A stretch of 64,000 nt of DNA, from the NCBI GenBank assembly GCA_029532625.1, contig JARFXM010000009.1, positions 3,844,001-3,908,000 on the forward strand, given 5' to 3'. This document shows positions 37,138 to 49,146 of this stretch, piece by piece. This stretch comes from Lomentospora prolificans. Its lineage: Eukaryota; Ascomycota; Sordariomycetes; Microascales; Microascaceae. The position numbers and the translations under genes are program-made. The notes under the pieces are model-generated. The model had not been told where the DNA came from. It ran no database searches and saw only the letters and a program-made list of their open reading frames with translations. The stretch's first letter is position 1. Each line of letters starts with the position of its first letter.

Positions 37138-38106
37138 ATGGAGTACGGGCAATACGCTCAACCACAACAGAATACTCAACCGTATAGCAATTCTACCCCT
37201 TCAATCCCGATAACATCGTCGACGAACCACGGTCTTCATTCCCGCGCTGCGCAAACGTCACCGATTCTTCCTCAACAGCAATCTGCCCAGAACCAGCACC
37301 ACAACATGTATCAATCACAGTACGGAGTGCCTCAGCAGCAGCTTCACTATGGCATGCCCCAAATTCAAGCCGCCGCCATGGCCGCGACGGCAGCAGCATC
37401 CGGGTCAAACTACCCCTACATGTCGTCGGACCCAGGCCTACCACAACGATCGCCGACAATGGGTGCGAATGCGAAGAACGAGAAACGAGGGCCACGGTCC
37501 CCTACCCAATTAAACAGTGTCTCGCAGATGGCTGGCCAGCGGCAAATGGGTCAAGTACCAAGTCCTGGTGTACCAGGCCCGCAAGCTATGATGGGTCATG
37601 TTGGTCGGCCAGGCGTAGCGGGACCTGGGGCGATGGGCCACGCACAGTCGCTGCAGCACCCGCAGTCGCCGGAAATGGTGACCGGGCCGGTAGAGGAGTC
37701 GCCCCTATATGTCAACGCAAAGCAGTTTCACAGGATCTTGAAGAGGCGCGTTGCGCGGCAGAAGCTCGAGGAACAGTTACGGCTAACTTCCAAGGGACGG
37801 AAGCCGTACCTCCACGAGTCTAGGCACAACCATGCAATGCGACGACCCCGCGGGCCTGGCGGGCGTTTTCTGACGGCTGAAGAAGTTGCGGCGATGGAGA
37901 GGGATAAAAAGCTGCAAGAAGGCCAAAGTGGTGCCGAATCGAAGGAAGGAGAGTCGGGCGAGACTGGCTCCAATGCCGCAGACATGACGACATCACCATC
38001 CGGCGGCACGAAACGCAAGTCGGAGATAGGTTCGGATCTGCCTAACAAGAAGATGAAGACGGAGGCAAAGAACAACCAACAAGCTGGCGGCGGACAAGAA
38101 GCGTAA
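37138..38106 (+). CDS. hapB: CCAAT-binding factor subunit HapB/NF-YA
   Basis: The sequence-specific subunit of the trimeric CCAAT-binding complex (with HapC and HapE), a general and carbon/iron/redox-responsive regulator in the nucleus. The 322-residue frame has no intron. Residues 1-180 are rich in Gln, Pro, Ser and Met. The core lies at about residues 186-245: EESPLYVNAKQFHRILKRR is the subunit-association helix, followed by the linker and the DNA-contacting segment YLHESRHNHAMRRPRGPGG with the invariant His/Arg residues. The tail is acidic/Ser-rich with a basic cluster (TKRKSEIGS...NKKMK) that may be a nuclear signal. The fungal family often has an intron in the core; none is needed here. 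The long CT-rich upstream region with upstream ATGs points to translational or leader-level control (inference). Confidence 0.96.
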   Translation: MEYGQYAQPQQNTQPYSNSTPSIPITSSTNHGLHSRAAQTSPILPQQQSAQNQHHNMYQSQYGVPQQQLHYGMPQIQAAAMAATAAASGSNYPYMSSDPGLPQRSPTMGANAKNEKRGPRSPTQLNSVSQMAGQRQMGQVPSPGVPGPQAMMGHVGRPGVAGPGAMGHAQSLQHPQSPEMVTGPVEESPLYVNAKQFHRILKRRVARQKLEEQLRLTSKGRKPYLHESRHNHAMRRPRGPGGRFLTAEEVAAMERDKKLQEGQSGAESKEGESGETGSNAADMTTSPSGGTKRKSEIGSDLPNKKMKTEAKNNQQAGGGQEA

Positions 38107-40160
38107 AATCACGTGTAACCGGCCGGGTTCTATGCGAGGGTCCTAAAGTGGGTTGTGGCCCTCGCACACCTGCTCGAAGCAGTATTGGCGCCTCCCATGT
38201 TCGTGTCTCTTCGGATGTTGCTGTCATCTCCCTCCAACCTCTTAGCAACAGAAGCCTCCTCGCGGACCTTGGCCTTTTTTTTTTTTTCCCCAGTTTGGCT
38301 TATTTCGTTTTTTCGACGCCTACGTCTCCTGGAACCATCTCGAGAACACTAGCGTCGTCTGGGCGGGACTCTGTTTCTAATATAGGGTCAAGCCGCATGT
38401 TAGAATACACAGGAGAGGTTCGCCTTACACCAATACTGGCATCTAGTCCTCGACTTGTTATTCGGACCACGAGCCGCTTATAATTTTTCTTCCTAGCCTG
38501 TCGAAGCATATTTAGTTATCTCTTTCTTCCACCTCTGATTACGGCTTCTTGGCTGGCAACAGCACGGAGCGCATCCACGGACCAGGGGGGATGCATAGCA
38601 ACTTGGGAACTGGACAGGAAAGAATGTGTATGGACGATTCGACGAAGGATACCCCCATGGTTTTTTTTTTTTTCCTTTTTTTCTTCTTCTAAACTCGAAA
38701 TATCTTTATCCCAACAAATCATTTGCAGTGTTTTTATTTGACTTTGCTGAGCCGTTTCCCCCTCGGTATTTCCTATGTTGCACACCTCTCCTCTCATATA
38801 CGCACATACAGCTTCTTGTCTTGTTTCGTTTTGGTTGGAGAAGTTTGACCGATTTTCTCCCAGCAAGAGCGTTTCTTTTCGATGTTGTCGTGCGTTGTTT
38901 TTCTATCACTGCAATAAGGGGTTTCACGTTATTGAGTTATTGATCCCTGACAGGGAGCCGAGAGAACTGGTCTGGTCACCATCAAGTGGTTCTAGTCCGA
39001 AGGGTATCAGGCGGGAAACGCAGGCGAGGGTGTTTGCAACCCGGCTTAGACAGGGAAAGGAAGGGAAGAGTTCTTCCTCAAACGCAACACGATCTAAACG
39101 GAGAAAGGGGAAAGGGACTCTTATCGATGCAGAAGGGGGCCGGGCCGTTTGCCTCTCACCCCTTTCTTTTTTTGTTGACCATTTCTTTTTTTTCTCTTTC
39201 TTTTTTTCTTGTTCTTCTTCTTTTATATGGAAAGAGAAAAGAGATTGCCTTGCGAATTTCCTCCATCGCCTTTGGCGGCGGCGCTTGTATCGGAAGTTAC
39301 GGACATAGAGTTTTTATCAAGGCCCGTCTGTCGCCAGACATGGTCTGCTACGAATAAATCATAGTACCGGTTAAGAAGATTACGCGTCGATTGGTGTTTG
39401 TAGGCTTACAATTGTGTCGTACGGAAATGTATCCCAGGGTCAAGGTCAGGGGCATTGGGTGCGGGCGAGTCGCTGGCTTCGTGGACACCGCGCCTCGGGC
39501 CCTGGGCTGCAATTGACGAGCTCCACGAACTTGGATGAGGATAATGAGCCCCAGGGGCCGATTATGGTATTATTACTGAGAATTGATTTCCGAACAAATG
39601 GGTTGGCTTTATATGAAGCCAACTTTTTAAGCGTGAATGTCCTAGGACATGTCTCGGCACCGGATTTGGATCGAGCTTTTTCGCCAGAGGACGCTGACAA
39701 TGAGCCTCGGCATCTTGCTAGCAGCTCACGGTCTCGGTCTTTTTAGCTCCGAGCTTGGTCCCCCGCATCAGCCACCCCGACGCCATGGATCATTCATTGA
39801 TTGCAGCGACTTTAAAGCTGACCTCGGAAGAACCGTCTGGGGGTTTCAAGGGCTGAAGCTTAATTCCCGTCGCAAACAAATATATATACTATATGTATAT
39901 CTAAGTCTAATTCCATATCGTCGCGTGCGTTCCCGAGGCTTCTACAGCAGAACCTCCCAACCTCTTTCCCTGAGGCGTATTCTTAAACGGCCTCAAATTA
40001 CATTGCACGGCGTCCTTATTGCCCTTTGCTTTTGTGACAAGGCTGCCGAAACAGCCGAATTTGACCTGGGAAAGGCCCATCGAAGAGGTTGAAAGCGCAG
40101 GGCCTAGCATTCCGTCATCAAGGCTAGAGCGAGCAAGGCTCGTCCGCAGTGTCCTTCACC
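38107..40160. other. HapB 3' flank and phosphotransferase promoter
   Basis: 2 kb with T-rich tracts (38273-38288, 38660-38685, 39170-39215), consistent with a 3' untranslated region, and no coding signal. Frames of 100-177 codons here are interrupted by low complexity and lack families. Confidence 0.45.
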
Positions 40161-41645
40161 ATGGCCGGTCCCATTCGACACCCCATCAACCAGGCGAACC
40201 TAGAGCGTTACCTCGAGGAACACGTCCCGGAGATCAAGACGCCTCTCGACATTAAGCAGGTATGTCGATGCTGGCTTTCTACTCTCCCGTGCCGCTCCCC
40301 CGCTGACCATCATCACCGCCTTAGTTTGGCTTTGGCCAATCCAACCCCACCTACCAGCTCACCTCCGCCACCGGCATCCGCTATGTCCTCCGCAAGAAGC
40401 CCCCCGGCAAGCTTCTCTCCAAGGCGGCGCACAAGGTCGAGCGAGAGTACCGCGTAATGCGTGCGATTGGCGAGGCCAACGCCAAGGGTTCTTCGGGCGT
40501 GCAGGTCCCCGTTCCCAAGACGTATTGTCTCTGCGAAGACGATACTGTCGTTGGTACGCCGTTTTACGTCATGGAGTTCCTGGACGGCCGAATCTTTGAG
40601 GACTTTAGCATTCCCGAGGTGGATGCCAAGACTAGGACGGCTATGTATGTCTCTCCCAATCCTCTTCCCTCCAGACTAACCCTACCTACCTACCACCACA
40701 CTTTGGGAGAGCAGAATCGAGATTCGAGATGAAAGAGACAGGACTAATCGTCTAAATACTCCAAAACTAGGTGGACAGACGCAGTTCGCACCCTCGCAAA
40801 ACTCCACTCCATCGATCCTGCGTCCATCGGCCTCGCTTCCTTTGGCAAGGACACCGACTTCTACACGCGCCAGATCAAGACCTGGTCCACCATCTGCGAA
40901 GCGCAGTCAGCCGTCCGTGATGTCGACTCTGGAGCTCTCGTCGGCCCCTTGCCGCACATGGAGGAACTTGTGTCGTACTTTGCTGACCCTGAGAGACAAC
41001 CGGCCGACAGAGCCACGCTGGTGCATGGTGATTTCAAGATTGACAACTTGGTATTCCACAAGACCGAGCCGAGGGTTATCGGTATTCTCGAGTGCGTATC
41101 TTCTTCCTCCCTGTGTCTCCCCCAGCAGCCACCCTGCGCAGACAAAAAAGAAATCCATGCGCAAAGTTGAGAAATCAGCCCCCATTAACGACGCGCGTAG
41201 TTGGGAAATGTCCACAATAGGCCACCCCCTCTCCGACCTCTCCAACCTCCTCACGGCCTTCACCACCGCCCCGGCCACAGACTCCCCGCTCACCACCGCC
41301 AAGTCTTCCCTCTCTAACCCTGCCTTCGTCCCCGGCAAAACTCCCGGCCTCCCGACTCGCGGGGAACTCATCGCCATGTACGCCTCTGCTTCCGCCTCAG
41401 CCGCACAAGGTAAAGGCACCGGCTACGACCCCCGGCCTGGCGGCGAGGTCTCGTGGGGCGCTGCTTTCAACCTGTTCCGCCTGGCGGCCGTCTGTCAGGG
41501 TATCGCTGCTCGCCACGCCGTTAGGCAAGCCAGTTCGGCCAAGGCGGCGATACACGCTGCTGAGAGGGGTCCGCTGGCGGAGCTGGCATGGGCATTGATC
41601 GTGGATAGAGAGAAGGAGAGAAAAGGGAACAAGGCTCGGTTGTAA
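40161..41645 (+). CDS. APH-family phosphotransferase (ACAD10/11 N-domain-like)
   Basis: A kinase-like small-molecule phosphotransferase of the aminoglycoside phosphotransferase/choline kinase superfamily; substrate unknown. Four exons (40161-40259, 40325-40644, 40771-41091, 41201-41645) join in phase to 394 residues. Exon 2 supplies the ATP-binding lobe (QFGFGQSNPTYQL, then YVLRKKPPGKLL with the nucleotide-binding lysine). Exon 3 holds the catalytic motif HGDFKIDN (H225-G-D227, N232) and the exon 3/4 join makes GILDWEMST with metal-binding D247. This arrangement is that of the N-terminal domain of ACAD10/ACAD11 and free-standing fungal homologues. Kinase lineage is certain; drug resistance is not implied. 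It converges on the F-box gene, 678 bases away. Confidence 0.92.
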
Positions 41646-42323
41646 ATTATTTTACCTGTTATACCCGGAAGGACGGTGCATGGCATGGTTCTTCTGGGAC
41701 GGGAAGAGGTGGCGGAGACCTTGCGCAGCCCTCGCGAACTCGCCATTGAGGGCAGTATTGCATCAAACCGAAGTTCGGGTGTCAAATGAAGAGTAATAGA
41801 GTTGAATGTCTCGTTTGGCTACAGCTACGAGCGTGTTTATATATGCGAATACAACCGTTGCCTCTATCATAATATTCTGCGCCATCATTGACGCCTTGTG
41901 GTTTCCGTAAGGTCCGCCCTCTTCCATCATTAGAAAGCACAATCAAATGGAGTAGTAAACTCATTTTCCCCTCGACCCTAGCGTGCCGCAATTCGCCTGG
42001 TTCTTTCCTAACAACACCGTAGCAAGATAAATATGAACCCGGCACTAAGTATGCGACATGAGAAACGAGAAACAGCATGGGAATGGGTGGAATTGCAGGT
42101 CGTAGGGTGTACGCAACCCTTGGCAACGAAGCAAACAAAAGGAACAGGCGAGACAATTGGGTTGAAAGAGCTTATGCTCCTCCTCCAAGCGCTGCTCTCC
42201 AACAACAATAGACATCAAACTCATGTTCTCGTGTGCTCATACGTCCTCGCTAAATTTCGTTTCATGACGTCTGATGGACGCGAGAGATCCCTGCGGCTCC
42301 AAGCTCGGGTCTCTCATTCTTTC
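41646..42323. other. convergent 3' flanks
   Basis: 678 bases between converging genes. No coding signal is seen; frames here are shadows. Confidence 0.5.
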
Positions 42324-44015
42324 TCAGACCATGTCGAACATCTCCTCATCCCACTCATCCCAGCCAGACTCCATCCAGTTGTCGGGTTCGTCATAGTCCG
42401 GAATAAAGTCCTCGATGGCTGCGACGTTGAAAAGCGGATCCATCGCATCATCGCCGGCCACCTCCATATCGTCCCCCATTAAATGGTGCCAGTGGAGAAG
42501 CAAGCCTTCTCCGTCAATACGTTCAGAAACCCATTTTTTCTTGAGCCAATGAGGCCCGGTGATGGCGTGGATGCCTTTTCTGTGAAGATGGTGTGGATCG
42601 CCAACCGCCTCCCGACTGCGAAAGTGAGGCCCAAAAGACCTGGCGAGGTGGTGGCCGGCTGGAAACTTGTAGTTGAGAGGCCTTTCGGTTGCAGTGATTT
42701 GAACGACGATCGTATCCGACTTTGACTTGCCAATGAGCTTCTTTATTTGTTTATGCATCACCTCATCTGGACACTCCTTTTTGTCAGGCGCTCCGTCCCA
42801 ATGCACCTGAAAATTTGAATCCAGAAAGGTTTCCTCAATGTCATCGCCAGGACCTTGAATACTCGTTCTTGACAAATTGAGCTGAACGACGTCATAAAGC
42901 TCGGCCATGCGAACACCGCCAGTGGCGACAGTCGCCGGTGTCGTGATTGACATTGGCAGCATTAATCCGGTTTCTGTGGCCTTGTTCGTGACGGCAAATT
43001 CCATTGTGCCCTTGTAGTAGTCGAAATAAGGGTGAGCTAAGTAATTGACGTCGACGTGAGCACGCTCTCCGTAGGCGAGCCGCTGCATTGGTGGCTGGCA
43101 AACTAGCATGCGACGCCAACTTGCCCCTTCTCGGAAGTACCGATCGAGCTTGATGTTGTCGACCTCGGGCCACTCGATCAACGTCTTCCAATTTGAGGGA
43201 GATTCACCTTTGATGTTCCCAGCGGAGGGATCCTCCAGAGTTGTACCTGCGCCAACACTGAGGCCGAGCTGTCTGGTAGATCTAGAGGCCCTATTCGCCC
43301 TGATGGCCTCGGTGAGCTTCGTAGAAATACCGTAAGAATCATCTTCGTCCCCGTCATCATCCTCGGTTTTCTCACTGCATATAAGGTCTACATCGATAGG
43401 ATCCTCAGAAGTGCCTGTCATCTTCTCGACCTCGGGACCAGCCGGCGCTATGCTGACGTAAGGGACGCGGACATCAAGCATGGGATAGAAATCGAGTTCT
43501 GGGAACCCATGGACGTTGCGGCATTGCATAGACTTCCGAGAGGAAAAGAGATGGGCGAAATGTTTCTCCAAGACGGGATTCTTGGTAGGTGAAGATATGG
43601 ACTTGCCAGAGTTCACGCGGATCGGTAAGAAGAAGAGCGCCTGCTGAAGTAGGGTGGAAGTCTGTATAACGCTATGCCAGCGTTTAGAGACACGGCAGGC
43701 GGTGGTGAGGAGTGTTTCTTGGTCGCATGAGAGAAGTATCTTCTCAAGAAGTTCTGTGATGGCTAAAACCTGCTGCGCAGACGAGACGGACGCCAAGGCT
43801 GCCTCTTGAGGGCACGGAACATGTCCTGTAGGTGGAGGCGTAAGGGATGTAGTTCGCACTCTTTTAAGGGGAGTATCGATTTCGACTGATTCGCACACCA
43901 CTGTTAGGAAGTTGTGTCGTTTACGGTTCTGGTTGGAAGACATTGCGTCGTTTGCATTGAGCTGGGTCGCAGGCATGATTTCCGAGCACGTCAATGCTCT
44001 TTCGCGCCGTTCCAA
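42324..44015 (-). CDS. F-box protein, substrate unknown
   Basis: Probably the substrate receptor of an SCF ubiquitin ligase. A single 563-residue frame. The F-box is at about residues 82-128 (VLAITELLEKILLSCDQETL, then ACRVSKRWHSVIQTS), the pattern that binds Skp1, followed by a fungal F-box extension (LQQALFFLP). Residues 200-270 hold an acidic stretch with DDDGDEDD. The C-terminus is strongly acidic (GWDEWDEEMFDMV). No leucine-rich or WD repeats are seen, so the target cannot be guessed. The first ATG gives MERRERALTC; an in-frame ATG 13 codons later (MPATQLNAND) is equally plausible. Confidence 0.85.
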   Translation of the reverse strand: MERRERALTCSEIMPATQLNANDAMSSNQNRKRHNFLTVVCESVEIDTPLKRVRTTSLTPPPTGHVPCPQEAALASVSSAQQVLAITELLEKILLSCDQETLLTTACRVSKRWHSVIQTSTLLQQALFFLPIRVNSGKSISSPTKNPVLEKHFAHLFSSRKSMQCRNVHGFPELDFYPMLDVRVPYVSIAPAGPEVEKMTGTSEDPIDVDLICSEKTEDDDGDEDDSYGISTKLTEAIRANRASRSTRQLGLSVGAGTTLEDPSAGNIKGESPSNWKTLIEWPEVDNIKLDRYFREGASWRRMLVCQPPMQRLAYGERAHVDVNYLAHPYFDYYKGTMEFAVTNKATETGLMLPMSITTPATVATGGVRMAELYDVVQLNLSRTSIQGPGDDIEETFLDSNFQVHWDGAPDKKECPDEVMHKQIKKLIGKSKSDTIVVQITATERPLNYKFPAGHHLARSFGPHFRSREAVGDPHHLHRKGIHAITGPHWLKKKWVSERIDGEGLLLHWHHLMGDDMEVAGDDAMDPLFNVAAIEDFIPDYDEPDNWMESGWDEWDEEMFDMV

Positions 44016-45294
44016 CTCGGCTTGAGCTTATGTCAGTCGAATCCCAGCACGAGAAGCTCACGGCATAGAATTGGGAAAAGGGAAGTCAAAAGAAGGTTTG
44101 AATATTGGGAAGGGGGAATACAAGAATTCGGGTGGTTGTGCAAGAGGTATCAATTGATTGAATGGGGATGAACTGTTCGAGGAGCCAAGGGTCGTGGTAC
44201 TGTAACATTCGGAGAATGGTGCATGCAAGTGCAGGGGGATGAGCGTGCTGCCAGCCAGGCGTTTAGAATGGGACAAAGTAGAGAAATTGGGGGAGCCGAA
44301 CGGCACGAGTACCTGGGGGCGTGCAGAAGATAGATGGGCCAGCCCAATGGTGGCTCTAGCGTGCTATTGCCTCCATGTGCATCAAGCGCTCAAATATGGA
44401 AATGTTCGCGAGGATTACCAGACTCGAAAATGAAGAGTGTGGAGGAAATCTCGATCCAGCCGGGGCCTGGCGCCCCCCAACGAAAAAAGCTTACATACAT
44501 GTGGAAGCATCAAGCTCGCCCACAACACATCAACTAGGTTACTAGCCAATGGCTCCTGTGTTTACTACCGAGCAGGATTGGGAAGGTGCAGCGTGCAGCG
44601 GAGATGGGAGAAGTGCTCCTTTCTGCCTTCCCCAATTTTCAGCCCGGGAAGGTACCTGTATAAGGAAACTACGCCTTAGAGAAACGGAAGGAAGATGACC
44701 TGGGGATTCTTCTTCTTCTTCTTCTCCTTCTTCTCTTGGTATGGAAGGACATTGGCGGAGCGACGTTGTCGCGAGATTTCCCACAAGAATAGTGGCCGGC
44801 GTGGACTGAGCCAGAGCCAGTGTGCTTCGGCCTCAACTTACCTCCAGTCGCTGGCTAGACAATAACTTCGACTGCCAGCAGCGGAAGAGCTGAGGCAGTC
44901 AATCCCACTTGACGAAGCCAGGCAACGGACAGGCCGGCAACATCAGCCGTGGGTGGGTCCCATAGCCTGGCTAGGTAGGTGCATTAGTAGGGACTGACAT
45001 TCTTCTGGTCCCCCAGCCTGGCTTTCCGCCCTTGATATAGAGCTCCATGTAAGATCGCATTTTCGAGTATGAGCCAAGCTCGGTCGGCTTACAATGTAGT
45101 GTCATGAGTGATTGCTTTGCCCACTGAAAAATCCACCAGTTATATGACCGTCATTGCAAGCCACATCCTTCTATTATGTTCTTGGTAGAGTTCGGGTATC
45201 CCCTGGGGCAAGCCCTCTCTGCTGGCTGTTGTTCAAACGGGTCGACGAGAGATTGATGATGAAAAGGCTCTATAGGAGGCCAGCAAGGACTCGG

Positions 45295-45326
<32 letters not shown>

Positions 45327-47671
45327 CAAGTTTTTTCAAGTATCGAAGGTTATCACGTCATCCTTTCCAGAGAATATCCCCAGCGAAGAATTCTTCTGGG
45401 AGAGGGATGGGATGGCCGGGGCAAGACCAGACGAAGGATGCTCGGGAAGCTGGCGGTCAGACTTGGTCGAACGATGCGCTGGCTAAGTCTGTGTCTTGTC
45501 CACCTGTGCTGAGCTATCCGTAAAAAGCAACACTCCTCCAGCGAGGGCCCACTGCGACGGCCTTGGAAATCCACACAAACCCACCAGGGACATATTGCGT
45601 CGAAAGGAAATCTAGGGAATTTTAACAGCCGCGCCTTTGAAAGCTGGCATCAGGCCGGCGGTCCGTGGTGATTCCGATCCATTGATATATACAAGTAAAT
45701 GTTAAGATCGCATTGCTCCAGGCCGGTACTATTTCCCGGGCGCGGTGCGCCGACTTTCGCCTGGATGACCTCTTGGTGGGGCCCGGGGTGTTAATCAGTG
45801 TTGCCTGAAAGGCTTACAGTCTGTCGATCTCAGGAAGCTTGTCCATCTAGTCCAAGGCGAGCAATAGCCAGCAGGGATTGCTGGAGTTGGATTCTGTGCG
45901 CCATCGAGCCTTAGCTGGCGGCATGAGGGCCTTCACCGACCGATTGGTCCCCTGCCTGACCCACCTCACCGGCGCATATTACTGGTTCTGACTCCCAAAG
46001 CAAATCGAACCCGCCCGACACACCGGTACGGGGGTACCCAAGATTACCTTGATACACAGAATTGCTTTTTGGACACTTTTTTTCTCGACGAGCATTAAGA
46101 TTTGGTCGCCGGCATATTCCGCAGCAGTGCACTATTACTCTTTGCGCTGCACTTGATGGTCGGCTCGATCGGCGCTTTGAGTCCGTGGATCTCGCACTTG
46201 AGGAGTATGATTCTCCCAAGTAGAGCGGCCGTTGGTGATGCAGGCGCTGGGTAGTGCTCGCCCTGTAGCTTTTTCTTTTTTTTTAAGAAAAAAAGAAGGT
46301 ATTATTACCATTATTATTTCTTTCCTTCCTTATATTGATCTTTTTCGCCAAGTTCTCCCCAGAGCTGACGGGAAAATCTTATCGGGGATGCGCAAATGTT
46401 TTTGCACCAAAAGTCTTTCGATGTTGGCCGCTTGGCTGAGCGGGTGTCTGAGCGAAAATCTTACACTGCGTGGGATGCCAGTTGGCGCAATGCTAGAGTT
46501 TGAAGCATAGCATCCCCCGTTCGAAATTGCCCTTGCGTATTCTCGAATAGCTAGGCCGGTTGCGCATCAACGAACTTGAACACTCCCCAGAGAGGTGCCG
46601 CAATAAAGCACATCAGACCGGGCCAATCCGTCGCTTTCTTCACTTTGTTTTCACCTCTCCGTCCCCTTTGAGAAGTCTGGTTACGCGAGAGCCTGATAGT
46701 GGGTGACATATTCGAACCGTATCGCTGGCGGGGTGTGCATCACTAGTCTGGTGACCCTATGCTGTCTTGGGCAGCAGTTTGAGGAAGCTCCCTCTTCCGC
46801 GCTCTCACAATTTAATCCTAATGCTTGGCTAGTCTTGGCTCTGGCGCCATTCACCTATTCATTGCCCATGTTATCAGTACGTCTGCTCGAGTACCAATAC
46901 AGCCAGCTCCCTAATAGGTCACGGGTCCACAAAATCCCAAATCCATTGTTTGGCTGCAGGGATAGTGATCTAATGGTGCAAACATTCGTGAGATGATTGG
47001 GCGCCGAGCCTAGTACACATGAATGCTGGCATCCGACGGCGTCTGGATAAGATACGAAGAACAAGACGGAGTCAAGCTCGTTAGACCACTTTGCGAATCC
47101 TGGCGAACTGCCGCGACCCCGCGCACAAAGGTTGGCTGGCTACAAGTTGACCTTAGTCATGACGCCGTGGCGCCGAGCCTAAGTCGCTGGCATGGAGGCC
47201 CGAAGTGGTCTTGATCGGGAGTCCTCGCTCCGAGGTTAGTCCCATAGCTGGTGCCGAGTCTCGGCGTTGTGGGGGGAGTTGTGGGGGAATTGATCGGTGC
47301 AAGCTGGCGCCTGGCTATGAGCAGCAGTGCGTCCCGGCGCAGAGTGCGTGGTTTATAAGTTAGTAGGTCGTCCTATTTTTGATAGAAAAAGAAAACAGAG
47401 TGATAAAGCCAGAAAATGAATTTCAGGTTAAAGCTTCTTTATTGACTTTGGTATAAAAATGTAGTGACTCATAACTTCGTTGATTTCCCTCGCCGACTAA
47501 CGCGGCCCACTCAGCGGGACTCCTATCACAGAGCCGGTATCGAGTGGAGGCGTACCAACCGGAAGGGAACTAAAAATGGGTGGGGCCAACAGGCAGAAGC
47601 GAGGATGGGGAGGTGAACCAAGATTGCTTAGGAGTATGGCTTTTGTGGCCGAGGAGCCATGGGGCCGAACC
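44016..47671. other. gene-poor stretch with T30 run
   Basis: 3.7 kb with no supported gene. It contains a CTT/TTC microsatellite (44707-44735), a T30 homopolymer (45297-45326), a near-palindromic T-run/A-run (46270-46297) and a tRNA-like A-box/B-box pair that does not fold (46425-46530). Confidence 0.45.
45297..45326. repeat. T30 homopolymer
   Basis: A run of thirty T on the plus strand, too long for reliable assembly. It may be the poly(A) tail of a processed insertion on the minus strand or simple slippage; no target-site duplication is evident. Confidence 0.9.
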
Positions 47672-49146
47672 TCATTCGTTTGGCAGGAAATAGCCATCCG
47701 ATGAATACTCTGGTGGCAGATCGGACCGGCACCAAACGTACACCGTGGATGTCATGGCAACGCACTATACCAGAGTCGTTAGAAGAACAAGCCTGCTAGG
47801 ATGGATTCCGGTGTTCGTTGAGGCTTTTTTTTCGGCTTACCTCGATATTCTCCCGCTTTCCGCTGGAGAATCCCACGAGCACGTCCATCGTGTAACTCCG
47901 GGAAACATTATAAGATGAAAAGGAGATGGGTAGTTCCGGTATAAGCCTGTTACTCCAAAGAGCCCTGTCTACCCTACACGTTCCCTCTTTGACTCCAATG
48001 GCAAGCGGATAATCGCAATTGACGGAGCAAAGGGTCATGGGTGAAGATATTTCCCTGCTGGCCGGACCACTATGTACCGATGTAGTCGCCGTTAGGGAGA
48101 TCTGGAGCTTACGGAGTCGAATGGTGCCGAGACAGGATATCAAATCCTCGGTTACTGCGACATCGAGCTCCATCGCCACGGGTTGGCCGATGTACAGGAT
48201 ATTAGGTGACGGAAACTCAACGCCGACTCGCAACGCAGGGCAGTACTGGGGGAGATATGGCGCTTGATAGGGAGGCAGAACCCCCGGGTTCAAGTTGTTG
48301 GCGGCTACCATGGCGTGAGCACTGGTCGTAGGCAGTGATAAATGGCGGTGGAGGACAACATGGCTTGGAGGCCTGAACGTAATCGCGTGCTTGTACACCA
48401 GTTTCGATCGCACCAAGGATGGCGTCGTTATTTCGACGCGAATCGAGTAGGCGACTGTGGCGCGTAACTCTGCCTCACGGATGTCGAGACTCGGGGGAGC
48501 GTAGAACTGCGAGCGGTTTGGTATGGGGAATTGCAGGCGAAACGGAATCTGGAGGTGACCTTTGCTCAGCTCTCCATTGCCATTTCCAAAAGCGCTGGGG
48601 TTGAGCGAGTGAGTCGAATCTAGAATCTAAAAGGGTCGAGTTAGCTGGTGCGATAGGCTCGATGTTGTGTCGTGTGATAGAATACCTTTTTAGTGATTCT
48701 GATGCCTCTCAGATCTGGGAATCCATTGAGCCAAAATTCCTCTTCAACGGGCACAAAGGAAAGAGTTAGTTTTCCTACGATGCAATGGTTATGGTCAGCG
48801 TCATGTTAAGTGACGTACAGGGACGAATCTAAGGTCGACTCTTCTTGGAGGCCGGGCCAAATTTTCGCTGCCGACAGAAAGAGGAGAGGGAAACAAACAA
48901 AAGAAACGTAAAGCCTACCATTTAAGCAGACTACGATGCTCGTTATGGAGGTTTCTTTCTTCAACTCGAGATTTATGACGCCTGCGACAAGGTCTCCGGC
49001 CGTAAACCATGGCCTACCGTGTGGGTGCTTGACGGCGATATCGCACTTCATGGGGACTGCCAGTCCGCGGAGATGAGAGATGCGCATGGGTCAGAAGACA
49101 CAGTTCATATACCGGCAACGTATCCGAAGCCTTCCATCTTTGACAT
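47672..49146 (-). CDS. arrestin-related protein with PPEY motif
   Basis: Likely an alpha-arrestin that brings cargo transporters to a Rsp5/NEDD4-type ubiquitin ligase for endocytosis. Minus-strand exons 49146-49113, 49056-48919, 48774-48686, 48626-47841 and 47764-47672 join in phase to 379 residues. The arrestin N-domain runs from about MKCDIAVKHPHGRPWFTAGD and SITSIVVCLNG, through LRGIRITKK and LPKGH-like SKGHLQIPFRLQFPIPN, to the C-domain (ATVAYSIRVEIT). The last exon, skipping the downstream in-frame stop, ends CRSDLPPEYSSDGY, adding a PPxY site (PPEY) for WW domains. Splice sites are canonical, except the 144-base second intron, which may hide another exon. The N-terminus is uncertain: the frame stays open upstream to about 49377. 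Alternative: a distinct arrestin-fold protein. Confidence 0.8.

Noticed and set aside
38626..39357. Frames of 105-177 codons downstream of HapB
   Set aside because: Phe/Ser-rich content comes from T-rich 3' flank; no motif.
40161..41645. Antibiotic-resistance phosphotransferase
   Set aside because: The fold is APH-like, but the exon structure and context match eukaryotic ACAD10/11-type homologues; resistance is not supported.
46425..46530. tRNA-like A-box (TGGCTGAGCGGG) and B-box-like GTTCGAAAT
   Set aside because: The T-stem and acceptor stem do not pair, and the spacing fits no standard tRNA. It may be a tRNA remnant, but I do not call it.
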